NCBI GenBank assembly: GCA_016780695.1
Contig: JADHLK010000006.1
Location: 1 to 20,663, forward strand
Length of the DNA: 20,663 nt
From: Alphaproteobacteria bacterium
Lineage (GTDB): Bacteria > Pseudomonadota > Alphaproteobacteria > Puniceispirillales > Puniceispirillaceae
Direction of reading: 5' to 3'
Part shown: positions 7,185 through 14,951 of the stretch, piece by piece
How positions within the stretch are numbered: the stretch's first letter is position 1
How the letters are laid out: each line of letters begins with the position of its first letter
Notes under the pieces: generated by a model
Told to the model about the DNA's origin: nothing
Databases searched by the model: none
The model's input: only the letters and a program-made list of their open reading frames with translations
Translations under genes and position numbers: made by a program

Positions 7185-8777
7185 TCACTTAATCTTTGGC
7201 AGCGTGTCGAAAGTATGGAAAGGCGGCGGTGAACTCACCTGCCATTCCAGCGTCGTTGCCCCCTCACCCCAGGGATTCATCGCAGCCTTGCGGCGGGAAA
7301 TAAACGCCTCTGCAATAATTCCAAGGAACAGGATGGCCCCGGCCGCGCTGATATAGGAGCCGATAGACGCCACATAATTCCAGCCAGCAAAAGCGTCTGG
7401 ATAGTCGATATAGCGGCGCGGCATCCCGGCCAGACCCAGAAAGTGCATCGGGAAAAAGGTCAAATTCACACCGATAAAGGTGATCCAGAAATGCAGCTTG
7501 GCCAAACCTTCATGATATTCAAAGCCGGTCATCTTGGAGAACCAGTAATAAAAACCGGCAAACAGTCCAAACACCGCCCCCAGCGACAAGACATAATGGA
7601 AATGGGCAATCACATAATAGGTATTATGCAAAACCACATCCATACCGGCATTGGCCAGAACCACACCGGTCACCCCGCCAACAGTGAACAGGAAGATAAA
7701 GCCAATCGCCCAGAGCATCGGCACGCCAAAGCGGATAGAGCCGCCCCACATGGTCGCAATCCAGCTGAAAATCTTCACACCTGTCGGCACCGCGATCACC
7801 ATCGTTGCGGCGGTGAAATAGGCGCGGGTATCCACATCCATGCCGACTGTATACATATGGTGCGCCCAGACGATAAAGCCGACAAAGCCAATCGCCACCA
7901 TCGCATAGGCCATACCCAGATAGCCAAAGACCGGCTTCCGCGAAAAGGTGGAAATGATATGGCTGACAATGCCAAAGGCCGGCAAGATCATAATATAGAC
8001 TTCCGGATGGCCAAAGAACCAGAACAGATGCAGGAACAAAATCGGATCGCCGCCGCCTTCTGGAATAAAGAAGGTGGTGCCGAAATTCCGATCAGTCAGC
8101 AACATGGTAATCGCCCCGGCCAGCACTGGCACCGCCAGCAACAGCAAGAAAGCGGTGATCAGCATCGCCCAAACAAATAGCGGCATTTTGTGCAGCGTCA
8201 TGCCGGGTGTGCGCATATTGAAAATCGTAGTGATGAAATTGGCCGCCCCCAGAATAGAGGACACCCCGGCCAGATGGAGCGAGAAAATAGCCAGATCCAT
8301 CGACATCCCCGGCGTGCCGAGTGACGAGGAAAGCGGCGGGTAAATCGTCCAGCCAACCCCGGCCCCGCCATCCATCACTGCTGATAACAGCAGCAGCACA
8401 AAAGACGGCGGCAACAGCCAGAAGGAAATATTATTCATTCTGGGGAAGGCCATATCCGGCGCGCCGATCATAATCGGCACAAACCAGTTACCAAAGCCGC
8501 CAATCAGCCCCGGCATCACCACAAAGAACACCATGATAAGCCCATGGGCGGTGGTAAAGACATTCCAGACATGGCCATCTGCCATATACTGAACCCCCGG
8601 CTCCATCAGCTCCATACGCATAAAGATGGAAAAACCACCGCCGATAAAGGCAGCAAGGATGGCAAAGATGATATACATCGTGCCGATATCCTTGTGGTTC
8701 GTGGAATAAAGCCAGCGCCGCACAAATCCGGTGGGCGCGCCGTGATCATGATGGGCAGAAGCTGATTGTACACTCAT
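7185..8777 (-). CDS. coxA: Cytochrome c oxidase subunit I (aa3 type)
   Basis: 530 residues, full length, twelve membrane segments. It is the catalytic subunit holding heme a, heme a3 and CuB. Visible landmarks: low-spin heme ligand H78; D108 in APDMAFPRMNN (entry of the D channel); H257-P-E259-V-Y261 with the His-Tyr cross-link pair and the E of the D channel; the His pair 306-307; K335 in PTGVKIFSW (K channel); and H392/H394 in IAHFHYVL as heme ligands. Presence of both D- and K-channel residues marks it as an A1-type proton-pumping oxidase. GGAG lies eight bases before the ATG at 8777; the in-frame TTG at 8792 is not needed. It follows coxB by 27 bases. Confidence 0.99.
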   Translation of the reverse strand: MSVQSASAHHDHGAPTGFVRRWLYSTNHKDIGTMYIIFAILAAFIGGGFSIFMRMELMEPGVQYMADGHVWNVFTTAHGLIMVFFVVMPGLIGGFGNWFVPIMIGAPDMAFPRMNNISFWLLPPSFVLLLLSAVMDGGAGVGWTIYPPLSSSLGTPGMSMDLAIFSLHLAGVSSILGAANFITTIFNMRTPGMTLHKMPLFVWAMLITAFLLLLAVPVLAGAITMLLTDRNFGTTFFIPEGGGDPILFLHLFWFFGHPEVYIMILPAFGIVSHIISTFSRKPVFGYLGMAYAMVAIGFVGFIVWAHHMYTVGMDVDTRAYFTAATMVIAVPTGVKIFSWIATMWGGSIRFGVPMLWAIGFIFLFTVGGVTGVVLANAGMDVVLHNTYYVIAHFHYVLSLGAVFGLFAGFYYWFSKMTGFEYHEGLAKLHFWITFIGVNLTFFPMHFLGLAGMPRRYIDYPDAFAGWNYVASIGSYISAAGAILFLGIIAEAFISRRKAAMNPWGEGATTLEWQVSSPPPFHTFDTLPKIK

Positions 8778-8804
8778 CTGGTTTCTCCTCAACTCTCTGT
8801 CGGA

Positions 8805-9683
8805 CTATTGCGCCGCAGCCAGACGCAGGATTTTCTCCCGGTCTGCCATGGCAAATTCAGCTTTGGCTGTTTCCAGCCAGGTGGCATATTCAGCCGGCGG
8901 CAGGGCCTGCACGACAATCGGCATATAAGCATGATTGATGCCGCAAATCTGGTTGCACTGGCCGTAATAGGTCTTCTTGCCCTCTGGCACATCAATCCAG
9001 GCCTCATTGATGCGGCCTGCTATCGAATAGGTCTGCACCGCCAGAGACGGCACAAAGAAAGAATGCATCACATCATTGCCGGTAATCAGCAGCTTGATGC
9101 GCGTGCCGGCAGGAACCACCATCGGATAATCAACACTCAGCAGGCGCGGCTGACCCGGCTCCAGATCCTCAGCCTCGATCATATAGCTGTCGAAAGCCAG
9201 CTCCTCATCTGGATATTCGTAATTCCAATACCACTGATTGCCGGTGACCTTGATCACCATATCGGTGTTTTGGGTTTCATCCATGTAATAGAGCAGGCGG
9301 AAGGACGGCACCGCTATGACCAGCAGAATCAGAACCGGGATCACGGTCCAGAGAATTTCCACCGTTGTATTATGCGTGGTCTTCGATGGCGTGGGATTCG
9401 CTGAGGCCCGAAAGCGCAGGCATACATAAACCAGCAAGGCCAGCACAAAAACTGAAATAAGGGTAATAATAACCAGCAGCAGATTATGCAGGCTATCGGC
9501 CTTTTCCGCGATAGAGCCAGCAGGTTCCTGAAGCCCCAACTGCCAGGCAAACGGCTCAGCAGCAAAGGCCGGGCCGTTCAGCCCCATCGCCAGCAGCACA
9601 AACGCCAGGGCAAGCAGCCCCATCAGGCGCGGCCCCGGAATAGGCGTCTCGACTGCCCTTTTGCACAGGCGGCTATTCGTCAT
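8805..9683 (-). CDS. coxB: Cytochrome c oxidase subunit II
   Basis: 292 residues. A signal peptide ends near AFA-AEPF (about residue 41), then two membrane helices (about 66-88 and 109-130) and a periplasmic cupredoxin domain that accepts electrons from cytochrome c at CuA. GNQWYWNYEYPD is the aromatic electron-entry patch. CuA ligands are H207 (DVMHSFF), C243, C247, H251 and M254. The residue between the cysteines that is usually Glu (CxExC, backbone ligand to CuA and side-chain ligand to Mg) is Gln245 here. A strong GGGGGA precedes the ATG. It is the first gene of the cox operon, with a leader of about 140 bases if the proposed promoter is right. Confidence 0.98.
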   Translation of the reverse strand: MTNSRLCKRAVETPIPGPRLMGLLALAFVLLAMGLNGPAFAAEPFAWQLGLQEPAGSIAEKADSLHNLLLVIITLISVFVLALLVYVCLRFRASANPTPSKTTHNTTVEILWTVIPVLILLVIAVPSFRLLYYMDETQNTDMVIKVTGNQWYWNYEYPDEELAFDSYMIEAEDLEPGQPRLLSVDYPMVVPAGTRIKLLITGNDVMHSFFVPSLAVQTYSIAGRINEAWIDVPEGKKTYYGQCNQICGINHAYMPIVVQALPPAEYATWLETAKAEFAMADREKILRLAAAQ

Positions 9684-9749
9684 GCTTTTGTCCCCCTTGA
9701 CGACATAGTCCGGAACGCCCCGCCCTTTCGCCGGACGGCCCCCGGAATG

Positions 9750-9759
9750 AGATATATCT
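9750..9759. promoter_or_regulatory. 10-base AT palindrome in the coxB leader
   Basis: AGATATATCT is a perfect palindrome, AT-rich within GC-rich DNA, about 67 bases upstream of the coxB start codon. It could be an operator or just part of an AT-rich promoter region. It is the only such element I see in the 290-base divergent region 9684-9973, which otherwise holds the two putative promoters and no gene. Confidence 0.2.
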
Positions 9760-9826
9760 TCAAGAGTTACTACTAGACTTTTTTACCGGCTGTGAAAAGC
9801 CCCATGCGACCGCCTGTCGCGCTGTA

Positions 9827-9854
9827 TTTATACCGGTTTTTTCCAGCAGGTAAA
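9827..9854 (-). promoter_or_regulatory. Putative promoter of the cox operon
   Basis: On the minus strand TTTACC (9854-9849), a 16-base spacer and TATAAA (9832-9827) give a start near 9820 and a leader of about 137 bases. An alternative is a TAGTAG box at 9775-9770 with a weak TTTTCA 17 bases before it. Unlike the other unit starts in this window, coxB has a long leader and a good ribosome binding site. Confidence 0.35.
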
Positions 9855-9869
9855 AAGCAGGCGCAGAGC

Positions 9870-9898
9870 TTGAAAAACAGGCGCGTTGCGCGCATTAT
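9870..9898 (+). promoter_or_regulatory. Putative tldD promoter
   Basis: TTGAAA (9870-9875), a 17-base spacer and CATTAT (9893-9898) would give a start near 9905 and a leader of about 69 bases. The spacer contains an inverted repeat, GCGCG-TTG-CGCGC (9881-9893), that a regulator could use. AAGG lies about 11 bases before the tldD ATG. Confidence 0.4.
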
Positions 9899-9973
9899 CA
9901 CAAGGGAGAAAAAACCGCCGGATACCCCGGTTGGGCGCGGCTCCCCGGTTACTGCAAAAAGGCACAGTTCAAA

Positions 9974-11413
9974 ATGGATGCACTTTCCCGCACAGATGAT
10001 ATTTTCTTCTCCCGCAACGGACTTGACCCGAAACAGACCGAGGCGCTGGTGGCCGAAGCGCTGGCCGGGGCAGATGATGGGGATTTGTTTCTGGAAATGC
10101 GCCATTCCGAGATGCTGAGCTTTGATGACGGGCATCTGCGCAATGCCAGCTATGATCAATCCAGCGGCTTTGGCCTGCGTGCCATTGCCGGAGAGGCGGA
10201 TGGCTTCGCCCATGCCGGAGAGTTGAGCCAGGCGGCCCTTCAGCGGGCTGCTGAGGCGGTGCGATCTGTTGCATCTGGCCATGGCGGTGTGCTGGCCCTG
10301 CCGCCCGGCGGGGCAGCCAACCAGCCACTTTACACGGACGAAAACCCGCTTGAAGAAACCCGCTTTGAGACAAAAGTCGCTCTGTTGCAGGAAATGGACA
10401 GCTATGCCCGCGCCCTTGACCCGCGTGTCAAACAGGTTTCGCTGTCGCTGGCCGGTTCCTGGCAGGCGGTGCGCCTGATCCGGCCGGATGGCTGGCAAGC
10501 AGCGGATATTCGCCCGCTGGTCCGGCTCAATGTATCGGTCATGGTGGAACAGGATGGCCGTATGGAAACTGGCTCCAGCGGGGCTGGCGGGCGGGTGCTG
10601 TTTGGTCAGTATATGCGCCCGAACAATTGGCAAAAACAGGTCAAGGAAGCTCTGCGGCTGGCCCTGCTGGGGCTGGAGTCTGTCGCCGCCCCGGCAGGCG
10701 AGATGGATGTGGTTCTGGGGCCGGGCTGGCCGGGTGTTATGCTGCATGAGGCTGTCGGACACGGCCTGGAAGGGGATTTCAACCGCAAGGGAACTTCTGT
10801 TTTCTCAGGTAAAATTGGCGAACAGGTGGCAGCGCGCGGGGTGACCGTGGTGGATGATGGCACTTTTGCTGACCGGCGCGGTTCGCTCAGTATCGATGAT
10901 GAGGGCACCCGCTCGGCCCGCAATGTGCTGATCGAGGACGGGATTCTCAAAGGCTATATGCAAGACCGCCAAAATGCCCGGCTGATGGGGGTAGAGCCAA
11001 CCGGAAACGGGCGGCGCGAATCCTATGCCAGCTTGCCGATGCCGCGCATGACCAACACTTTCATGGAAGCAGGCAGCCAGGACCCGCAAGAAATTATCGA
11101 ATCGGTGAAAAAGGGGCTTTATGCAGTGAATTTTGGCGGTGGCCAGGTGGATATTACCTCTGGCAAATTTGTCTTTGCGGCCTCGGAAGCCTATTTGATT
11201 GAGGATGGTAAAATCACCGCCCCGGTGAAGGGCGCAACGCTGATCGGTAACGGGCCGGAAGCGATGCGCCGGATCAGCATGATCGGCACCGATCTAAAAT
11301 TAGATGACGGGGTGGGCACTTGCGGCAAATCCGGCCAATCCGTGCCGGTTGGGGTTGGCCAGCCCAGCTTGCGGATGTCCGGCATTACGGTTGGCGGCAC
11401 ACAGGCCGGCTAG
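9974..11413 (+). CDS. tldD: Metalloprotease TldD
   Basis: 479 residues, the usual TldD length. TldD is the catalytic subunit of the TldD/TldE heterodimeric zinc protease, known from microcin B17 maturation and CcdA degradation in E. coli, a cytoplasmic enzyme acting on unfolded peptides. The HExxxH zinc motif is intact (H258, E259, H263 in HEAVGHGLEGD), and Cys450 in GTCGKSGQSVPVG fits the third ligand, so it should be active. The substrate-binding segments MPRMTNTFMEAG and NFGGGQVDITSGKFVF are also present. Its partner PmbA/TldE is encoded near 17.7-19.0 kb. The gene is divergent from the cox operon and its stop lies in a CTAG shared with the convergent MFS gene. Confidence 0.97.
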   Translation: MDALSRTDDIFFSRNGLDPKQTEALVAEALAGADDGDLFLEMRHSEMLSFDDGHLRNASYDQSSGFGLRAIAGEADGFAHAGELSQAALQRAAEAVRSVASGHGGVLALPPGGAANQPLYTDENPLEETRFETKVALLQEMDSYARALDPRVKQVSLSLAGSWQAVRLIRPDGWQAADIRPLVRLNVSVMVEQDGRMETGSSGAGGRVLFGQYMRPNNWQKQVKEALRLALLGLESVAAPAGEMDVVLGPGWPGVMLHEAVGHGLEGDFNRKGTSVFSGKIGEQVAARGVTVVDDGTFADRRGSLSIDDEGTRSARNVLIEDGILKGYMQDRQNARLMGVEPTGNGRRESYASLPMPRMTNTFMEAGSQDPQEIIESVKKGLYAVNFGGGQVDITSGKFVFAASEAYLIEDGKITAPVKGATLIGNGPEAMRRISMIGTDLKLDDGVGTCGKSGQSVPVGVGQPSLRMSGITVGGTQAG

Positions 11414-12597
11414 ACAGCTGCCATACGCCGGCCCAACAGCAGAATAACCGCCAGCAATAACAAGGTGATCAGCGCGGCAAAACCAAAATTAAGGGTGCTG
11501 CCCCCAAAGGCATAAAAGGGTCCGGCAATGCTGAGCCCGATAACCTGGCCCAGCGATCCAAACCCCTGCACCAGCCCCAGCGATCCCCCCATCTCGCCCC
11601 GGCGAGCCAGCCGCGAGGACGCCGAGGAGAGGGTCGGGTTGGTAAAGGCAAAACCACAGCAAATCATTGTCGTGCAAAGCCCCAGAAGCAGCAGGGCCGG
11701 CAGCTGCGAGAGCAAGCCAAAACTGGCAAACAAAACCGTGCATAGCTGGCCGCAAAAGAGCAGCAATGCGCCAAAACGGGCCGTTGCCATCTCACCCAGC
11801 AGGGCAACCACCCGCCCGATCAGCCCGCCTTGCACCAGAATGATGCATAAACCGACCCAGGCGAACAGCAAGCCGGTCTCACGCGCGCCAAAACCCAGCC
11901 AGTCCCGCACCAGCAGCACAAAAGAAGCCTCTACCTGGGCAAAACCCAGATTGAAGAAGAAAAATCCCAGCGCAAAAAGCCCCAGCGGCCCAGCCAGCAG
12001 CTCTGCCAAACGGCCAAATAAATGCCGCCCTTCAGCGGCTGCTGAGAGGTTGGCCGGGGCGGTCTCCTCCAGACGCAAAGCCAGCAGCAAGGCCAGAAGG
12101 CCAAAACCTGCCGCTATCAAAAATGGGGTCTGATAAATCGGGCCAGTGCCAATACCGCTGAACAGCCCGCCAATCGCCGGGCCCAGCACAAAACCGGCCC
12201 CCACCGCCGCGCCCATAAATCCCATCAGCCGGGCGCGCTGATCCGGGCTGCTGCGATCAGCTATCATCGCCTGAATGACACCCATATTGCCGGCGGCCAG
12301 ACCGGCCAGAATACGGGCCACAAACAGGCTGACAATATCTTCGGAAAAGGCAAACCAGATATTCGCGGTGATATTAACAGCCAGCGCAATCAGCAGAATC
12401 TGCTTGCGACCAATGAAATCAGACAGCCTGCCCTGCAGCGGATTGCCAACAAACATAGCCAGCGCAAAGCTGGCCAAAAGGGCGGTCATCACCGTTTCCG
12501 AATATCCCAGCTCCTCTATCACCGCAAAGGGCAGCACCGGGATCAGCGCGCCAATACCGATGAAATTCACAAATACAACCAGCAGCAGGGCTACCAT
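11410..12597 (-). CDS. MFS transporter, TetA-like drug:H+ antiporter family (DHA1)
   Basis: 395 residues with about twelve hydrophobic segments. The start has NFIGIGALIPVLPF in helix 1, then MFS motif A (GRLSDFIGRKQIL, about residues 56-68) between helices 2 and 3, the R-rich helix 4 segment (ARILAGLAAGN), and motif C of antiporters in helix 5 (GAAVGAGFVLGPAIGG). These mark the 12-helix drug/H+ antiporters related to TetA, but substrate cannot be read from sequence; resistance should not be assumed. GAGGTGA precedes the ATG. It is the last gene of rsmE-gshA-MFS, 65 bases after gshA, and its stop overlaps that of tldD. Confidence 0.9.
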   Translation of the reverse strand: MVALLLVVFVNFIGIGALIPVLPFAVIEELGYSETVMTALLASFALAMFVGNPLQGRLSDFIGRKQILLIALAVNITANIWFAFSEDIVSLFVARILAGLAAGNMGVIQAMIADRSSPDQRARLMGFMGAAVGAGFVLGPAIGGLFSGIGTGPIYQTPFLIAAGFGLLALLLALRLEETAPANLSAAAEGRHLFGRLAELLAGPLGLFALGFFFFNLGFAQVEASFVLLVRDWLGFGARETGLLFAWVGLCIILVQGGLIGRVVALLGEMATARFGALLLFCGQLCTVLFASFGLLSQLPALLLLGLCTTMICCGFAFTNPTLSSASSRLARRGEMGGSLGLVQGFGSLGQVIGLSIAGPFYAFGGSTLNFGFAALITLLLLAVILLLGRRMAAV

Positions 12598-12621
12598 ATT
12601 CTGTCACCTCTGCCCGAAATC

Positions 12622-12652
12622 GCCCGCCACAGGCAATATGCGGCCTGCGGGC
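12622..12652. other. Hairpin between gshA and the MFS gene
   Basis: GCCCGC (12622-12627) pairs with GCGGGC (12647-12652), and inside it AGGC (12631-12634) pairs with GCCT (12643-12646), with a three-base bulge and an eight-base loop. No T-run follows on either strand, so it is not a normal intrinsic terminator. It may be a processing or stability element between the two cistrons. Confidence 0.3.
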
Positions 12653-12662
12653 AAAACAAGCC

Positions 12663-14033
12663 CTAATAGTTAAAACGGGTGTAAAGCCGGGTAATATCTT
12701 CTCCCCAGCTGCCATGATAGAGGCGCAGCAGCATATCTGCCCGGGTCTCGCCGCTTTTTACAATTTGCTGCAAGGGGGCCAGGAAGATACTTTCATCCTG
12801 CCCTTCGCCGTTAATTTTGGCGCGGCGCTGCAACCCGCCCGCAGCAATCGCCAGCAGCTGCTCGGCCAGCTTATGCATCGCATAGCTGCCCAGCTGCCCC
12901 TGCAACCCGTCGCGGGCAGCTGAAATCCGGCCAGCCTCCACATCAGCGGCTGTTAGCGGAGCGGCGAGAGCTGCTGCCTCTGCAAGGGCCGTCTCATCAT
13001 AGAGCAGCCCGACCCAGAAAGCCGGCAGCGCGCAGATATTCTCCCACAGGCCGCTATCCGCCCCGCGCATCTCCAGATAGCCTTTCAAGCGCACTTCGGG
13101 AAAGGCGGTGGTAATGTGATCTTCAAAATCTGCCAGCTGCGGGGTCTCCCCGGCATGGCCGGGCAACTCACCTTTCAGAAAATCAGCAAAGGACTCGCCT
13201 GCCACATCAATATAGCTATCGCCGCGATGCAGAAAATACATCGGCACCGATAACAGGTAATCCACCCAAGCCTCATAGCCGAATTGCGGATCAAAAACAA
13301 TTTCCGGCACCCCGCAGCGATCCGGGTCTGTATCTGTCCAGACACGCACCCGCGCCGATTTCCAGCCAGCAGGCTTGCCCTCAATAAAAGGAGAATTGGC
13401 AAACAGGGCTGAGGCAACCGGCTGCAAGGCCAGAGCGGTGCGGAATTTGCGCCGCATATCTGCCTCATCAGCATAATCCAGATTGACCTGCACAGTGCAG
13501 GTGCGCAGCATCATATCCAGCCCCAAATCGCCTTTTTTCGGCATATAGTCGCGCATAATCCGATAGCGGCCCTTGGGCATCCAGGGAATATCCTCACGCC
13601 GCCATTCCGGCTGAAAGCCCAGCCCCACCATGCCAAGGCCCAGCGCCTCAGTAACAACGCGCATCTGTTTGAGATGCCGCCCGGTTTCAGCACAGGTCTG
13701 ATGCAGGTTTTCCAGCGGTGCCCCGGACAATTCCAGCTGCCCCCCCGGCTCCAGCGTAATGGACCCACCCTGATCCTCTTTCAGCCCGATGAGCGTGCCC
13801 TGTTCCAAAATAGGCTGAAATCCCTGCTGATCTTGCAGCATCTGCAACAGCGCGCCGACCCCGTCCGCCCCTTCATAAGGAACCGGGCTGTGATCAGCTG
13901 CGCGGAACAAAAATTTTTCATGCTCAGTGCCAATCCGCCAATCCTGCGGGGCGGTGGCGTGATCAGCCAGCCAGGCAATCATATCTGCCTTGGTGAAGGG
14001 CGGGTGCGCCGCTGACAGCTTTGACTTTTTCAT
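12663..14033 (-). CDS. gshA: Glutamate--cysteine ligase (plant/alphaproteobacterial type)
   Basis: 456 residues from the chosen start, matching the alphaproteobacterial/plant class of GCS. It joins L-glutamate and L-cysteine with ATP, the first step of glutathione synthesis, in the cytoplasm. Visible blocks: RIGTEHEKFLFR near the N-terminus, ITLEPGGQLELSGAPLENLHQTC with the glutamates of the active site, WMPKGRYRIMRDYMPKKGDLGLDMMLRTCTVQVNLDY, and LEMRGADSG. The ATG at 14033 has GGAG about seven bases upstream; an in-frame start at 14105 would overlap the end of rsmE and is not supported. It lies 55 bases after rsmE, a pairing common in this class. Confidence 0.95.
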   Translation of the reverse strand: MKKSKLSAAHPPFTKADMIAWLADHATAPQDWRIGTEHEKFLFRAADHSPVPYEGADGVGALLQMLQDQQGFQPILEQGTLIGLKEDQGGSITLEPGGQLELSGAPLENLHQTCAETGRHLKQMRVVTEALGLGMVGLGFQPEWRREDIPWMPKGRYRIMRDYMPKKGDLGLDMMLRTCTVQVNLDYADEADMRRKFRTALALQPVASALFANSPFIEGKPAGWKSARVRVWTDTDPDRCGVPEIVFDPQFGYEAWVDYLLSVPMYFLHRGDSYIDVAGESFADFLKGELPGHAGETPQLADFEDHITTAFPEVRLKGYLEMRGADSGLWENICALPAFWVGLLYDETALAEAAALAAPLTAADVEAGRISAARDGLQGQLGSYAMHKLAEQLLAIAAGGLQRRAKINGEGQDESIFLAPLQQIVKSGETRADMLLRLYHGSWGEDITRLYTRFNY

Positions 14034-14088
14034 CACGCCTCTCCGCCTGACAAAATAAAACCAGTGAATTTTACAGAACTGCCGCTCG

Positions 14089-14838
14089 CTAGATATTCCA
14101 GTCACCGCAGGTGGCCTGCCAGAGAGTAAGGGCGGCCAGCGCGGCGGTATCGGCGCGCAATATGCGCCCTCCGAGCGTAATCGGCAAGAGTTTTGACCGG
14201 GATTTTATTTTTTTTCGCTCAGCCTCGGTGAACCCGCCTTCCGGCCCGATCAGCAGCGCGGCTTTTTCCCCACTTATTTTTGCCAGCTGCTGGACAGGCG
14301 ATGGGCTGTCACTGCCTGCTTCTGCCTCATCACAGAAAATCAGCCAGCGATCCGGCTCTAGCTGCTCCAGCAGCCTGTCCAGCGTAATAAACGGCCCCAA
14401 TTCAGGAATATCCAGCCTTTCCGTCTGTTCAGCTGCCTCGATGATATTAGCCTCCAGACGGCTATCCTTCAGCCGCGTTATCTGGCCGCGTTCTGACTGC
14501 ACCGGCCAGATTTTTGCCGCCCCCAGCTCCGTCGCCTTCTGGGCAATGAAATCAAGGCGGGCGCGTTTGACCGGCACAAAAATAAGCCAGATATCCGGGG
14601 GGCTGGTCTGCGCGGCCAGCTGTTCCAGACAGACCAGCTGAACCTGCTTGCGCCCAACCTCGGTGATCTCGGCCAGCCAGCCACCATCGCGGCCATTGAA
14701 CAGCAGGATCCGGCCGCCAACACGCTGGCGCATCACCGAGATCAGATAATGGCTCTGGCCGGCATCGGGCGTAATCTGCGCCCCGCTAGCCAGCTGATCC
14801 GGGACAAACAGGCGGATGGTTGAAAGCCGTTCTTGCAT
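14089..14838 (-). CDS. rsmE: 16S rRNA (uracil(1498)-N3)-methyltransferase RsmE
   Basis: 249 residues, the usual size. RsmE methylates N3 of U1498 in helix 44 of 16S rRNA with SAM as donor. The N-terminal PUA-like part begins IRLFVPDQLASG, with HYLISVMRQRVGGRILLFNGRDG. The SPOUT (knotted) C-terminal part has QKATELGAAKIWPVQSERGQ, the SAM-loop LLIGPEGGFTEAE and LGGRILRADTAALAALTLWQ at the end. The ATG is preceded by a promoter-like pair rather than a ribosome binding site. It heads the rsmE-gshA-MFS unit and is divergent from ubiA. Confidence 0.97.
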   Translation of the reverse strand: MQERLSTIRLFVPDQLASGAQITPDAGQSHYLISVMRQRVGGRILLFNGRDGGWLAEITEVGRKQVQLVCLEQLAAQTSPPDIWLIFVPVKRARLDFIAQKATELGAAKIWPVQSERGQITRLKDSRLEANIIEAAEQTERLDIPELGPFITLDRLLEQLEPDRWLIFCDEAEAGSDSPSPVQQLAKISGEKAALLIGPEGGFTEAERKKIKSRSKLLPITLGGRILRADTAALAALTLWQATCGDWNI

Positions 14839-14844
14839 GGGCTG

Positions 14845-14874
14845 TTTCTAGCCCTTTTTGCGGGCAGATGGCAA
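14845..14874 (-). promoter_or_regulatory. Putative rsmE promoter, leaderless type
   Basis: On the minus strand TTGCCA (14874-14869), an 18-base spacer and TAGAAA (14850-14845, preceded by GC) are followed by six bases and the rsmE ATG. The -35 begins exactly 36 bases before the start codon, as in yqgE, ubiA, argC and pmbA. Confidence 0.45.
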
Positions 14875-14915
14875 GCATCACCCGGCTTTTCCCCGGCCGG
14901 TTTGACAGCCAGGGC

Positions 14916-14945
14916 TGGACAGGCAGGCCGCCGGGCCGCTATCTG
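14916..14945 (+). promoter_or_regulatory. Putative ubiA promoter, leaderless type
   Basis: TGGACA (14916-14921), an 18-base spacer and TATCTG (14940-14945, preceded by GC) are followed by six bases and ATG at 14952. The -10 is weak (three of six to consensus). A perfect TTGACA lies at 14902-14907 but has no -10 at a suitable distance. Confidence 0.35.
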
Positions 14946-14951
14946 TGGGGC

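Noticed and set aside
7443..8180. 245-codon plus-strand open frame opposite coxA
   Set aside because: Antisense to highly conserved coxA; the His/Gln/Arg-rich composition is what reverse reading of hydrophobic codons gives.
9773..10762. 329-codon open frame on the minus strand opposite tldD
   Set aside because: It lies almost wholly antisense to a gene with an intact HExxxH motif, has a low-complexity Gln/His/Arg-rich translation and no ribosome binding site.
12622..12652. Intrinsic terminator after gshA
   Set aside because: The hairpin is convincing but no T-run follows on the minus strand, so I list it only as a hairpin.
14902..14907. Perfect TTGACA upstream of ubiA as the -35
   Set aside because: No TA-containing -10 hexamer lies 15-19 bases downstream; TGGACA at 14916 has one at 18 bases.
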